Part shown: piece by piece, positions 9,440 through 17,250 of the stretch
How positions within the stretch are numbered: position 1 is the first letter of the stretch
Layout: each line of letters begins with the position of its first letter
NCBI RefSeq assembly: GCF_000328685.1
Contig: NC_019974.1
Location: forward strand, 248,001 to 312,000
Reading direction: 5' to 3'
Length of the DNA stretch: 64,000 nucleotides
Source of the DNA: Natronococcus occultus SP4
GTDB lineage: Archaea > Halobacteriota > Halobacteria > Halobacteriales > Natrialbaceae
Notes under the pieces: model-generated
What the model saw: only the letters and a program-made list of their open reading frames with translations
Databases searched by the model: none
Told to the model about the DNA's origin: nothing
Position numbers and translations under genes: made by a program

Positions 9440-11390
9440 ACTCCCGTCTCTGCGAACTCGTTTTTCGTCGGCAGCTCGCGATCGCTCGAGTGCGACCGCG
9501 CCGGTCCGATCCGAAACGGCGTCGATCGGTCCGATCCTTCGTCGCCCTTCGTCGCCGGTTTTTGTAGCCGTTGCGCGGACGTTCGGCTAGCCTAGTGGGC
9601 AACCCGTAGAACAGCTAGGTACACAGATGAGTCGAAAAATCATTGTTATCACAGTCGTCGGACTTCTCGTCCTGGCCGGTGCGATCGGTGCAGGTGGCGT
9701 CCTCGGCGGCGACGCCGACCCGGCCGCACTCAGCGTCCAGGATACCGACCGGTGTGATTCGAGCGAACACGACGAGGAGGACAGCAGCTCCGTCGACGAG
9801 GTCGACGAGAGCGAGAGTGACAGCGAGAGCGAGTCCGATCGCTCCAGTAGCGACGCGAGCGAGAGCGATAGTACGCGGGACGTCTCCGAGCGCGACAGCT
9901 CGAGCGACAGCGACAGCGAGCGCGAACTGAGCGACAGCGAGGAGAGCGACAGCGACAGTTCGAGCGACAGCTCGAGCGACAGCGAGGAGAGTGACTCCGA
10001 GCTGAACGACCGCGACGAGCAGCGCGACAGCTCGAGTGAGCGCGAGGAAAGCGAGATCGACGAGAGCGAGCGCGACGTCAGCGAGAACGAGATCGACGAC
10101 ACCGACGTCGAGAACGTCCAGGACGACCGCGACAGCGAGCGCGACGCCAGCGACGCCTCCGATAGCGAGAGCGAGAGCGAGAGCACGCACAGCGAGCGCG
10201 AGAGTTCCAACAACGACAGTAGCCTCGACGAAACGGAGGTCACGGCAAGCGACAGCGACGAACGCAGCAGCTCGAGCGACAGCGAGGAAAGCGAGAGCGA
10301 GCGCGACAGCTCCGACCGCGACGTCGACAACGACAGCCTCGACCGCGAGGAGAGCGAGCGCGACGCCAGCGACGAGAGCGACAGCGAGCGCGACAGCGCC
10401 TCGAGCTCCCTCGACAGTGAAGAGAGCGAGCGCGACGCCAGCGACAGCGAATCCACGGAACGCGACAGCTCGAGCGACGAGAGCGACTCCGAGCTGATCG
10501 AGAGCGACGAGAGCGAGTTCGAGGAAAGCGAGAGCGACGCCGAGCACGACGAACGCGACCTCGTCGAACGCAACGGCGCGGACCGTGACAGCTTTGACGT
10601 CATCGATAGCGAGAGCGACAGCGAGGAGAGCGAGTCCAGCTCGAGCGAGCGCGAGGAGAGCGCCAGCGACAGCGAGTCGACCGACAGCGAGTCGACCGAC
10701 GTCGCGAGCGACGAGAGCGAGCGCGAGGAAAGCGAACTCGACGACCGCGAGAGCGCAAGCGAGCTCGACAGCGCCGCCAGCGAGGAGAGCGAGCGCGAGG
10801 AAAGCGAGTCCAGCGATCAGGGCTCCGAGAGCGAATCCGACGAGAGCGAGCGCGACGCCAGCGAGAGCGCGAGCGAGCACGACAGCGCCGCGAGCAGCAG
10901 CGACGAGAGCGACCGCAGCGTGAGCGAGACGGACAACGACAACGCCGAGAGCGAACTCGAGACGTCCGACAGCGACGCCGACCGTGAATCGAGCGAATCC
11001 GACGAGAGCGAGCGCAGCAGCTCCAGTCTCACCACCGAGCGCGACGGCAGCACCCACACCGTCGACAACGATCTGAGCGAGAGCGACCGCAGCGAGAGCT
11101 CCGAGTCCGAACTCGACACCGAAAGCGAGAGCGACACCGGGCTCGACGAGATCGAACGCTCCAGCTCCGACAGCGAGCACAGCTCCGAAAGCGAGAGCGA
11201 CTCGAGCGCCAGCGACCGGACCGAAAGCGAGAGCGACTCCGAGAGCGACTCCGAGAGCGAGCTCGATGAAAGCGAGAGCGATTCCGAGAGCGACGAGAGC
11301 GAGACCACCAGAAGCAGCAGCGACGTCGATAGCGACCGCGAGAGTTCCCAGTCGACGACCGAGGAGTCGAGCTCCTCCTCGAGCTCCGAG
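7700..11390 (+). repeat. Coding hexanucleotide-type repeats of the two Ser/Asp/Glu/Arg genes
   Basis: The DNA is built from in-frame GAGAGC, GAGCGC, GACAGC and GACGAG blocks in irregular order across both genes, interrupted only at 9310-9780 by the unique end of gene 1, the spacer and the unique start of gene 2. The repeats are imperfect, so divergence has followed expansion. Such DNA is prone to slippage and recombination between the two genes. Confidence 0.8.
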
Positions 11391-11483
11391 GACGACTGTG
11401 ACACCTTCGGCACGGGTCTCAACTCCACGATGCTCCCGGCGACGGGTACCGTGGCGACGCTCGCGGCTGTCGAAGCGAACTGA
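9627..11483 (+). CDS. Exported low-complexity Ser/Asp/Glu-repeat protein 2
   Basis: 618 residues, tandem paralogue of the preceding gene. Residues 5-28 form the same hydrophobic helix (VGLLVLAGAIGAGG). The repeat region (~50-585) is richer in Ser, Asp and Glu and poorer in Arg, so it should be far more negative. Again only two cysteines are present, C43 and one near residue 591. The tail (STMLPATGTVATLAAVEAN) is mildly hydrophobic. Shared blocks with protein 1 (SELNDRDEQRDSSSER, RDASDAS, STHSER, DRSVSETDND) show duplication followed by drift in charge. I infer an extracellular, intrinsically disordered protein, perhaps closed or cross-linked through its end cysteines. Long antisense frames here are side-effects of the repeat. 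Confidence 0.75.
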   Translation: MSRKIIVITVVGLLVLAGAIGAGGVLGGDADPAALSVQDTDRCDSSEHDEEDSSSVDEVDESESDSESESDRSSSDASESDSTRDVSERDSSSDSDSERELSDSEESDSDSSSDSSSDSEESDSELNDRDEQRDSSSEREESEIDESERDVSENEIDDTDVENVQDDRDSERDASDASDSESESESTHSERESSNNDSSLDETEVTASDSDERSSSSDSEESESERDSSDRDVDNDSLDREESERDASDESDSERDSASSSLDSEESERDASDSESTERDSSSDESDSELIESDESEFEESESDAEHDERDLVERNGADRDSFDVIDSESDSEESESSSSEREESASDSESTDSESTDVASDESEREESELDDRESASELDSAASEESEREESESSDQGSESESDESERDASESASEHDSAASSSDESDRSVSETDNDNAESELETSDSDADRESSESDESERSSSSLTTERDGSTHTVDNDLSESDRSESSESELDTESESDTGLDEIERSSSDSEHSSESESDSSASDRTESESDSESDSESELDESESDSESDESETTRSSSDVDSDRESSQSTTEESSSSSSSEDDCDTFGTGLNSTMLPATGTVATLAAVEAN

Positions 11484-11645
11484 CCGTCCCGAACGGACGA
11501 ACCGACCCAGCGGCCTTTTTGCGCGTCGATCCGACCGGCGGCCGATCGTCCGCGCCGAGAACCGGGTCCGACGGCGACGGTTCGACCCGATCCGCCCCCA
11601 TCGTTCACCGACCCTATAGGCTCCCTGCCATCGTCCGTTCGGGCG

Positions 11646-12710
11646 ATGAAACGACGGACGTTCGTCGGCGTCGCCGGTATGGGAGTCCTCGGGGTCGCGG
11701 GCTGTACCCACAGCAGGACGGAGCCGGAGGCCGACGGAAGCGAGGACGGCTCGACCGCGAGCGAGCCCAGCGGCGCGGACGACGGCGGTGACGAGAACGG
11801 CGCCGATGACGACGGTAACGAGGACGCGGCGGACAAAGCGTCCGAGACGATCGCCGTCGGCGAACTCGTCGGCGACGAGCTGGAGTTCGTCGTCAGCGAC
11901 GTCGATCGACGACGCTCGTTCGCGGGGCTCGTCCCCGAAGACGACGGCTCCCTCCACGACGACGACGAACGCGGCCAGGCGAGCGCGGACGCGGCGTTCG
12001 TGGTCGTCGAGTTCGCCGTCAGGAACGCCAGCGACGAGTTCGTGTCGACGGCCGACGTCCTTGAACCGGTACTCGAGGACGACGCCGAACGCACGCACTC
12101 CGGGGTTCGCTCGGTCAGCGAGCAGATGCTCGCGGACGGCGTCCTCGCTCCCGGAGAGGTCGAGCGCGGGGAAGTTGCCTACGAGCTATCCCGGGACCGG
12201 TCGGGCTCGTCGCTAACCCTCGAGGCCGGAGCGACGGCACTCGGCGAGGACCTCGTCGTCGACCTCGAGCGCGAGGCCGACGAGGTCGCGACACTCGAAC
12301 AGGAGCTCCGAGTCCCGATCCGTGAGTTCGGGGCCGCGATCGAGCGCGACGGGCTCGATATCGGCGTCGATCGGCTGGGGACGGGCAACGATCTCGGCTC
12401 GTTCTTCGAGCCCGAGCCGGACCACGAGTACGTCGTCGTCGGGCTCACCGTGACTAACGAGGCCGGTGAAGACAGGGAGTTCTCGCTCGGCGACCGCAGC
12501 CGGCTGAAGGACGGCGTCGGCCGGAGCTATCCGGCGGACCCCGACGCGCTGTCGTCGCTCGAACGGTTCGACGACTCGGTGTCGCTCGCGGACGGCGATC
12601 GGTACGAGGGGTCGATCGCCTACCACGTCGAGCGCGATCGGGAGGAGCTGTACTGGTTGCTCGAGCCGCCGTCGTGGACGGACGAGAAGGAGTTCTGGCG
12701 GATTCGGTAG
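11646..12710 (+). CDS. Tat-type lipoprotein with DUF4352-like domains
   Basis: 354 residues. The N-terminus MKRRTFVGVAGMGVLGVAGC is a twin-arginine signal with a lipobox (VAGC, Cys 20). An Asp/Glu/Gly/Ser linker follows (residues ~25-65), typical of haloarchaeal lipoproteins. Two beta-rich domains of the DUF4352 type follow: ~75-215 (FVVVEFAVRNASDEF) and ~225-350 (YVVVGLTVTNEAGEDREF, closing on the WLLEPPSW segment). It is anchored outside the membrane; DUF4352 proteins are usually accessory, ligand or adhesion proteins of unknown role. It is codirectional with the two low-complexity genes, 162 bp downstream, so a shared surface function is possible. Confidence 0.82.
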   Translation: MKRRTFVGVAGMGVLGVAGCTHSRTEPEADGSEDGSTASEPSGADDGGDENGADDDGNEDAADKASETIAVGELVGDELEFVVSDVDRRRSFAGLVPEDDGSLHDDDERGQASADAAFVVVEFAVRNASDEFVSTADVLEPVLEDDAERTHSGVRSVSEQMLADGVLAPGEVERGEVAYELSRDRSGSSLTLEAGATALGEDLVVDLEREADEVATLEQELRVPIREFGAAIERDGLDIGVDRLGTGNDLGSFFEPEPDHEYVVVGLTVTNEAGEDREFSLGDRSRLKDGVGRSYPADPDALSSLERFDDSVSLADGDRYEGSIAYHVERDREELYWLLEPPSWTDEKEFWRIR

Positions 12711-12728
12711 ATGGCGGGACGGCGAAAA

Positions 12729-12905
12729 CTACAGCCGGGGCGCGTTCGCTCGGCGCCCTTCGGTACCGTCGTCCTCGTAGGTCGCCATCATCAGTCCCAC
12801 GACCTCCGGGTTCGACGGCTCGTAGCCGAGTCGCTCCTCCATTCGGTGTTTGATCTCCTCGAATCGGTCGCTCTTCGATCCGTACAGTTTGATGTGTGAG
12901 GTCAT
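12729..12905 (-). CDS. Small conserved haloarchaeal protein (58 aa)
   Basis: ATG is the complement of 12903-12905 and the stop TAG is the complement of 12729-12731. The 58 residues start MTSHIKLYGSKSDRFEEIKHR and continue with MEERLGYEPSNPEVVGLMMA and a charged tail. This resembles small haloarchaeal proteins I remember as xxKLYGxKxDRFEEIK...LGYEPxNPEVVGLLM, probably a short beta-strand followed by helices as in ribbon-helix-helix proteins. It sits between the lipoprotein gene (convergent, 18 bp apart) and the second Bat-like gene. A DNA-binding role is a guess; conserved composition and codon usage make it a real gene. Confidence 0.7.
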   Translation of the reverse strand: MTSHIKLYGSKSDRFEEIKHRMEERLGYEPSNPEVVGLMMATYEDDGTEGRRANAPRL

Positions 12906-13009
12906 TGCTTCTCCTCCGATCGTTCGGCCGGACGCCCCGTCCGGACGGGGTTTCCCGTACGGCCGACTGCAGTGTGTGGAAACGACCCGAACGGCAAAGA
13001 ACGGGCGAC

Positions 13010-15568
13010 CTACGTGGTGGAACCTTCCCCACCCGACGCCCTTCGGTACCCGTGGGCAAACAGGATCGCCAGGAGCTTTCGCTGTGCGGCATGGAGGTGG
13101 TGGTTGAACGTCGGCTGGGCGATATCGAGCATAGCCGCGACCTCGACCCCGCTGCTCTCGCGGGGGGTCTCGAAGTAGCCGCTGGCGTAGGCGGTTCGCA
13201 GGACCTCGTACTGGCGGTCGGTGAGTTGTTGCTCGACCGCAACGAGGAACTCGAACCGCGTCCGCGGTCGCCGGTCGCCGTGTTGGCGACGGACGAGCGT
13301 CGCCCCGGGATAGGTCGTGGTGATTCCGTCGACGAGCCGCCGGACGTCCGCGTCACCCGGGAGCTCGACGACGAGGGTCGCGCCGTCCGGATCGCTCTCC
13401 AGCGACCGAGCGACGGCACCGTACTCGAGCAGCCGCGAGACGATGCTGTCGGGCGTGAACAGACACGCGAACAACCCCGTCCCGTCGCGCTCGGTGACGA
13501 ACGTCGTCCCGTTTGTCTCGGGCGCCCGACTCGCGAGCTCGAGGACTCGATCGACGGCAACCCCCTCGACCGTGAACAGCCCGCGGATCGAGCCGTCGCT
13601 GCGCGCGAAGGCGCCCTCGAGAGCGATCCGGCCGTCGGTCGCGGCGGCCCACCGGACGAACGACGGCTCCGTCCCGCGGAGCCGAAACTCCAGTTCGACG
13701 ATCTCGGTCGTCTCGAGCTGTGCGTGCGCGAGTTCGAGCGTGTGGAGCGCGCGTCCGAGACGGTTGCCGATCGCCGCCAGCGCACGACGCTCGGCAGCGC
13801 CGAACGCGTCGTGTCGGTCGGCGTAGACCGTCAGCCCGCCATACTGGAGTGCATCGGAGTCGATGGGAACGCTTACCACCGACCGATAGCCGCGTCTGGC
13901 AGCCTCGCGGCGCCACCGTCCGGGACGGTCGTCCGAGAGCAGGCGCTCGAGGCTCTGTGGGGCTCCCGTCCGGACCGCGGCAGCCGTCGGCTCCTGGTCG
14001 TCGGTCGGCGCCGTCAGGTCGATCGCGACGCTGTTGAGGTAGCTGCGTTCGGCGCCCGCCCACGCGCGTGGCTCGATCGTTTCTCCGACCTCGTCGTACG
14101 CGCCGAGCCAGGCGAACGTGATCCGCTCGTGGCCGACCAGACGATCACACGTCATCGTCTCGAGGTCGGCCCGCGAGCCAGCCGCGTCGATCGCGCTATC
14201 GATCCGTCGGTCGAGGTCCGCGAGCGCTTCGAGGCGATCGAGTCGGACTGCCTGCGCGTCGATCGCCTCGTCACGGACTGTCAGTCGCCGCTCGCGCTCG
14301 CGGCGATCCAGCGCCGTGCGAACGAGCGCTGCGGCGACTGTGAGCTCCCCATCCGCACGCGCGGGCCGTCCGTCGATCGCGGCGAGGACGGCCCCGTGCT
14401 CTCCCAGCGGGAAGACGACGCCGCGAGCGTCGCCCGTCGAACCCGCTGCCGACGGCTCCGGACCCAGCTCCGCGACGGATGTCGCCTCTCGATCGACGAA
14501 CGCCTGCCAGATCGCTCCCGCCTCGAGCGTTGGCGCCGGCTCCGGGCCGTCCCGGTCGCCGAACGTGCCGGCCCGAGCGGTACGCCGGAGCGCGTCCTCG
14601 TGGTCGTCGTACAGGTAGATCGCCGCGGCCGCGACCCCTTCGAGATCGGCGACGACGTCGACGGCTCGCCGGGACGCCTCCCGGATCGTCCCGGCGTCCT
14701 GGAGTGTTTCGGAGAGCGCTCGAAGGCCGCGACACGACGTCCTCGGTCGGTCGTGATCGTCGCCGATCCCGCGCTGGCGGCGGAGAGTTCGTTCGAGCGG
14801 GGCTGTTCGTCGGTCGGTGCCAGTGAGATCGAGCAGACGACATAGATACGTCCCCGGTTCGACTGCGGTCACCGACCGCTGGACCGGGACGAGCCGCCCG
14901 TTGGCCCGCTCGCCGAGCGCGTCGTCGACCGCCGAGCCGCGGCGCCTGACGGTCTCGCGTACCGCGTCGGTCGCCCCGGTGCCGCGATCGGTCGGGAACA
15001 GCTTTGCCCACCGCTTGCCGACCAGCGCGTCCGGCTCCGTCCCGTAGAGGTCAGCGAACAGCTCGCTGGCGTCGATTGCGCGCAGATCGCCGTCGAACAG
15101 ACAGCTCCCGCCCGCGGTCGGAAGCGCGTCCTCGGCGTCCTCGTCGATCGGGACGATACCGGACCCAGTCCCGTCGACGATCGACACGAGACGGGACGTG
15201 AGTTGCTCGATGTTCTCACCGTCGGCCTTTCGGAGGACGTCGGTCGCCCCCGCAGCTCGCGCCCGCCGAACGAGTTCGCGTCGCGGCGAGCGAGCGAGTA
15301 CCACGGTCGGAATCTCGGGCCATCGGTTCCTCACTGCCTCGAGAAGCTCGACGCCGTCCCGTCCCGGGAGCTCGGCGTCAGTTACGAGACAGTCGAACTC
15401 GCCGTCGGCAAGTCGTCCGAGCGCGTCGCTCGCCCGGGTCACCGTCGTCACCGTGATCTCCTGGGTCGCCTCGAGCGCGTCCGCTGTCGCAGCGGCCGTC
15501 TCGCGATCCGGATCGACGTAGAGTATCCGGACGCGTCGGCTCGACTGCGGGCTCGTGTGCGGTACCAT
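13010..15568 (-). CDS. Bat-like regulator with response-regulator receiver, PAS, GAF and HTH-10 domains
   Basis: 852 residues. An N-terminal receiver domain spans ~12-125, with acidic residues in ILYVDPDRE, the probable phospho-acceptor Asp in CLVTDAELPGRDG, and the conserved Lys in LRKADGE. PAS ~150-245, GAF ~290-420, GAF ~440-600, the Bat-associated domain ~630-775 and HTH-10 ~785-840 (LTDRQYEVLRTAYASGYFETP) follow. It combines two-component input with ligand or redox sensing and should be a cytosolic transcription regulator. No histidine kinase gene is adjacent. Together with 3539-6535 it flanks the low-complexity surface genes, so control of that locus is possible but unproven. Confidence 0.87.
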   Translation of the reverse strand: MVPHTSPQSSRRVRILYVDPDRETAAATADALEATQEITVTTVTRASDALGRLADGEFDCLVTDAELPGRDGVELLEAVRNRWPEIPTVVLARSPRRELVRRARAAGATDVLRKADGENIEQLTSRLVSIVDGTGSGIVPIDEDAEDALPTAGGSCLFDGDLRAIDASELFADLYGTEPDALVGKRWAKLFPTDRGTGATDAVRETVRRRGSAVDDALGERANGRLVPVQRSVTAVEPGTYLCRLLDLTGTDRRTAPLERTLRRQRGIGDDHDRPRTSCRGLRALSETLQDAGTIREASRRAVDVVADLEGVAAAAIYLYDDHEDALRRTARAGTFGDRDGPEPAPTLEAGAIWQAFVDREATSVAELGPEPSAAGSTGDARGVVFPLGEHGAVLAAIDGRPARADGELTVAAALVRTALDRRERERRLTVRDEAIDAQAVRLDRLEALADLDRRIDSAIDAAGSRADLETMTCDRLVGHERITFAWLGAYDEVGETIEPRAWAGAERSYLNSVAIDLTAPTDDQEPTAAAVRTGAPQSLERLLSDDRPGRWRREAARRGYRSVVSVPIDSDALQYGGLTVYADRHDAFGAAERRALAAIGNRLGRALHTLELAHAQLETTEIVELEFRLRGTEPSFVRWAAATDGRIALEGAFARSDGSIRGLFTVEGVAVDRVLELASRAPETNGTTFVTERDGTGLFACLFTPDSIVSRLLEYGAVARSLESDPDGATLVVELPGDADVRRLVDGITTTYPGATLVRRQHGDRRPRTRFEFLVAVEQQLTDRQYEVLRTAYASGYFETPRESSGVEVAAMLDIAQPTFNHHLHAAQRKLLAILFAHGYRRASGGEGSTT

Positions 15569-16033
15569 TGTTCGTTTTCGTCGTGCGAGCGCTCCTCGCT
15601 CGAGGACTCTCGGAGCGATCGGCCGTCCGCGAGAACGGGTTGGCGCTCCCAGCGGAGAGGGTCGATCCGCGGACGCTGGCTCGATCCAGAACCGTCCTGA
15701 ACCCCGCCGGAGCGGGGTCTGTGCTAGACGTGAGTTTCACCGGTAGCCTCGAGAAAGGACAGCCTTCGATCGTTGAACGAGCGAACCGACGTGGCTAGCC
15801 CGGCTGCCACCGCCGAAAACCGGTGGTTCCGGCTGCCACCGTCGAAAACCGATCGTCGAATCCGTGTCGATCGACGTGGAGGAGCCGTTCGGAGGTCGCG
15901 CCGATCGCTATCGTCGTCGACGGCTACCGACGTACGTGCCGTACTACTGGTCGATGGCGCCACTGGCGAGGGGCTACTCATTCAGTTACCTCGTTTTCCC
16001 GTCCTCGGCGCTACTACCGAGTGGAGCCCGACG
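15569..16033. other. 465-bp intergenic stretch with a hairpin and a short direct repeat
   Basis: No convincing gene. At 15701-15718 ACCCCGC-CGGA-GCGGGGT forms a perfect 7-bp hairpin. A 22-bp sequence (CGGCTGCCACCG(C/T)CGAAAACCG) occurs at 15801-15822 and again at 15830-15851, 29 bp apart with one mismatch. An open frame runs through the second half into the next CDS, but its composition there is poor in acidic residues and I place the start at 16034. Confidence 0.5.
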
Positions 16034-16486
16034 ATGACGACAGATCGTTCCACCGACGGGGACCGTGACATCGAGACGAACCAGCTCCCCGCTGCAATCG
16101 CCGCGACGATTCGAGAGTTCACCGAGTTACGAGCCGTCAGCGCGAGGCGTTCGGATGGCGTTACGGTTCTGGTCGAACCTGCCGACCAACCGTCGGCGCT
16201 CGACGGAGACGTGCTCCGTCTCGAGGGCGCCGTTTCGCTTTCGGAACCTGCGCCCGGCCTCGTCCTTCTCTGTTCCGTCGGCGCGCTCTCGACTTTCCGG
16301 GACGAATCGGCGGTACGTTCGCGCTCGGCGTTCGCTTCGTCGGTTCAGTGGCTGGTCTCCGAGGCGTGTCGAAACGGCGTCGACGTCCGCGGTAGCTGGT
16401 CGCTGCGGACCGAGGAGACGTTCCCCGACTTCGAGGTCGAGATCCTCGAGGTCGAGAAACCGATCCGAAGGGACGAGTCCTCATGA
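16034..16486 (+). CDS. Uncharacterized haloarchaeal protein (150 aa)
   Basis: The ATG at 16034 starts MTTDRSTDGDRD, an acidic N-terminus typical of halophiles, while upstream in-frame codons give an Arg-rich, non-haloarchaeal composition. The body contains LPAAIAATIREFTELRAVS (helix), alternating beta-like segments (GVTVLVEPAD, GLVLLCSVGAL) and ends EVEILEVEKPI. No family recognised. It reads toward the origin region, ending ~70 bp before the TA repeat. It may be a small alpha/beta regulatory or sensor-associated protein; no function is assigned. Confidence 0.55.
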   Translation: MTTDRSTDGDRDIETNQLPAAIAATIREFTELRAVSARRSDGVTVLVEPADQPSALDGDVLRLEGAVSLSEPAPGLVLLCSVGALSTFRDESAVRSRSAFASSVQWLVSEACRNGVDVRGSWSLRTEETFPDFEVEILEVEKPIRRDESS

Positions 16487-16552
16487 CACCCTCCAGTCTA
16501 TGATACACAGAAGATATGAATGATGGTAATAATACAATAATTGTGGTGTTAG

Positions 16553-16620
<68 letters not shown>

Positions 16621-16740
16621 GTGTGCGTCCGCCTTTGTGTGTGTTTGTATTAGCATATTAATGAGTTCCTGGAGGGGGTGTTACATGATTTCGGACGACG
16701 CGGCTCCGCTACTGGTTGCCGCTAGGGGTGGGGTTCACAC

Positions 16741-17226
16741 ACACCTTTTTCGAAGTGAAATCCCCCTCGCAAGGTCTAGGGAGTCTACCCTCACACCCCT
16801 TTTTCGAAATGAAATCTTTCCGTAGAGCACGGAGACGCCGATTCAGGGCCTGGAGAGTCACAGAGACGCCTGTTGTGCGTATCACTTCTCGAATTCATTT
16901 CGATCGTGCCGGCTCGAGCAACCGATTCTGAGTCGACACTGGTTGCTCAACGGAAAATCGAGCGGTTCCCCGCTCCCTCTTCGCCGGTTTCATTTCGATA
17001 ACGGTGTGTGGGTGCTAGAGCCACCGATTTCATTTCGACGATGGTGCCTTCATTTCGACGCCGGTAACTCGCCCGATTTTTCATCTCGATGACGGTGTTC
17101 TCATCTCGACGGTGGTGCGCTCACTTCGATACCGGTTCCGAACCGTATCATTTCGAAATGGGTGTCTTCATTTCGGTGATGGTGGCTTCAATTCGATCAC
17201 AGCACCTTCTCTTCGAAATCGGTATT
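16741..17226. other. Candidate replication origin: cluster of ORB-like iterons upstream of orc1/cdc6
   Basis: Consensus TTCATTTCGAnnnnGGTG. Two copies read on the minus strand (16741-16760; 16791-16814). Eleven read on the plus strand, with cores starting near 16896, 16991, 17031, 17051, 17081, 17101, 17121, 17149, 17168, 17188 and 17209. Most neighbours are ~20 bp apart, about two helical turns. The copies at 16741, 16791 and 16988 carry a longer G/T tail (GGTGTGTG or GGGGTGTG) like the G-string of archaeal origin recognition boxes. Opposed copies, adjacent AT-rich DNA and the following initiator gene are the standard layout of haloarchaeal origins. The core differs from the canonical ORB (TTCCA...TGGAAAC). 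Confidence 0.8.
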
Positions 17227-17250
17227 AGCGGCCAGCGTACATCACAAGCC

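Noticed and set aside
11420-11483. LPATG near the C-terminus of repeat protein 2, like a sortase signal
   Set aside because: No hydrophobic helix and basic tail follow it; the tail is only ~10 residues and uncharged. Haloarchaea normally use PGF-type archaeosortase signals. Probably chance.
7412-12098. Very long open frames on the minus strand (571 and 827 codons) opposite the repeat genes, full of hydrophobic residues
   Set aside because: They mirror the AGC/GAG/GAC repeats of the plus-strand genes (Ser to Ala, Glu to Leu, Asp to Val). They have no start context and non-haloarchaeal composition; the plus frames have signal helices and conserved paralogy.
17089-17250. Longer N-terminus of Orc1 from ATG 17089 or 17158
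   Set aside because: These codons lie inside the iteron array and translate the repeat into a non-acidic sequence. The family N-terminus fits GTG 17251.
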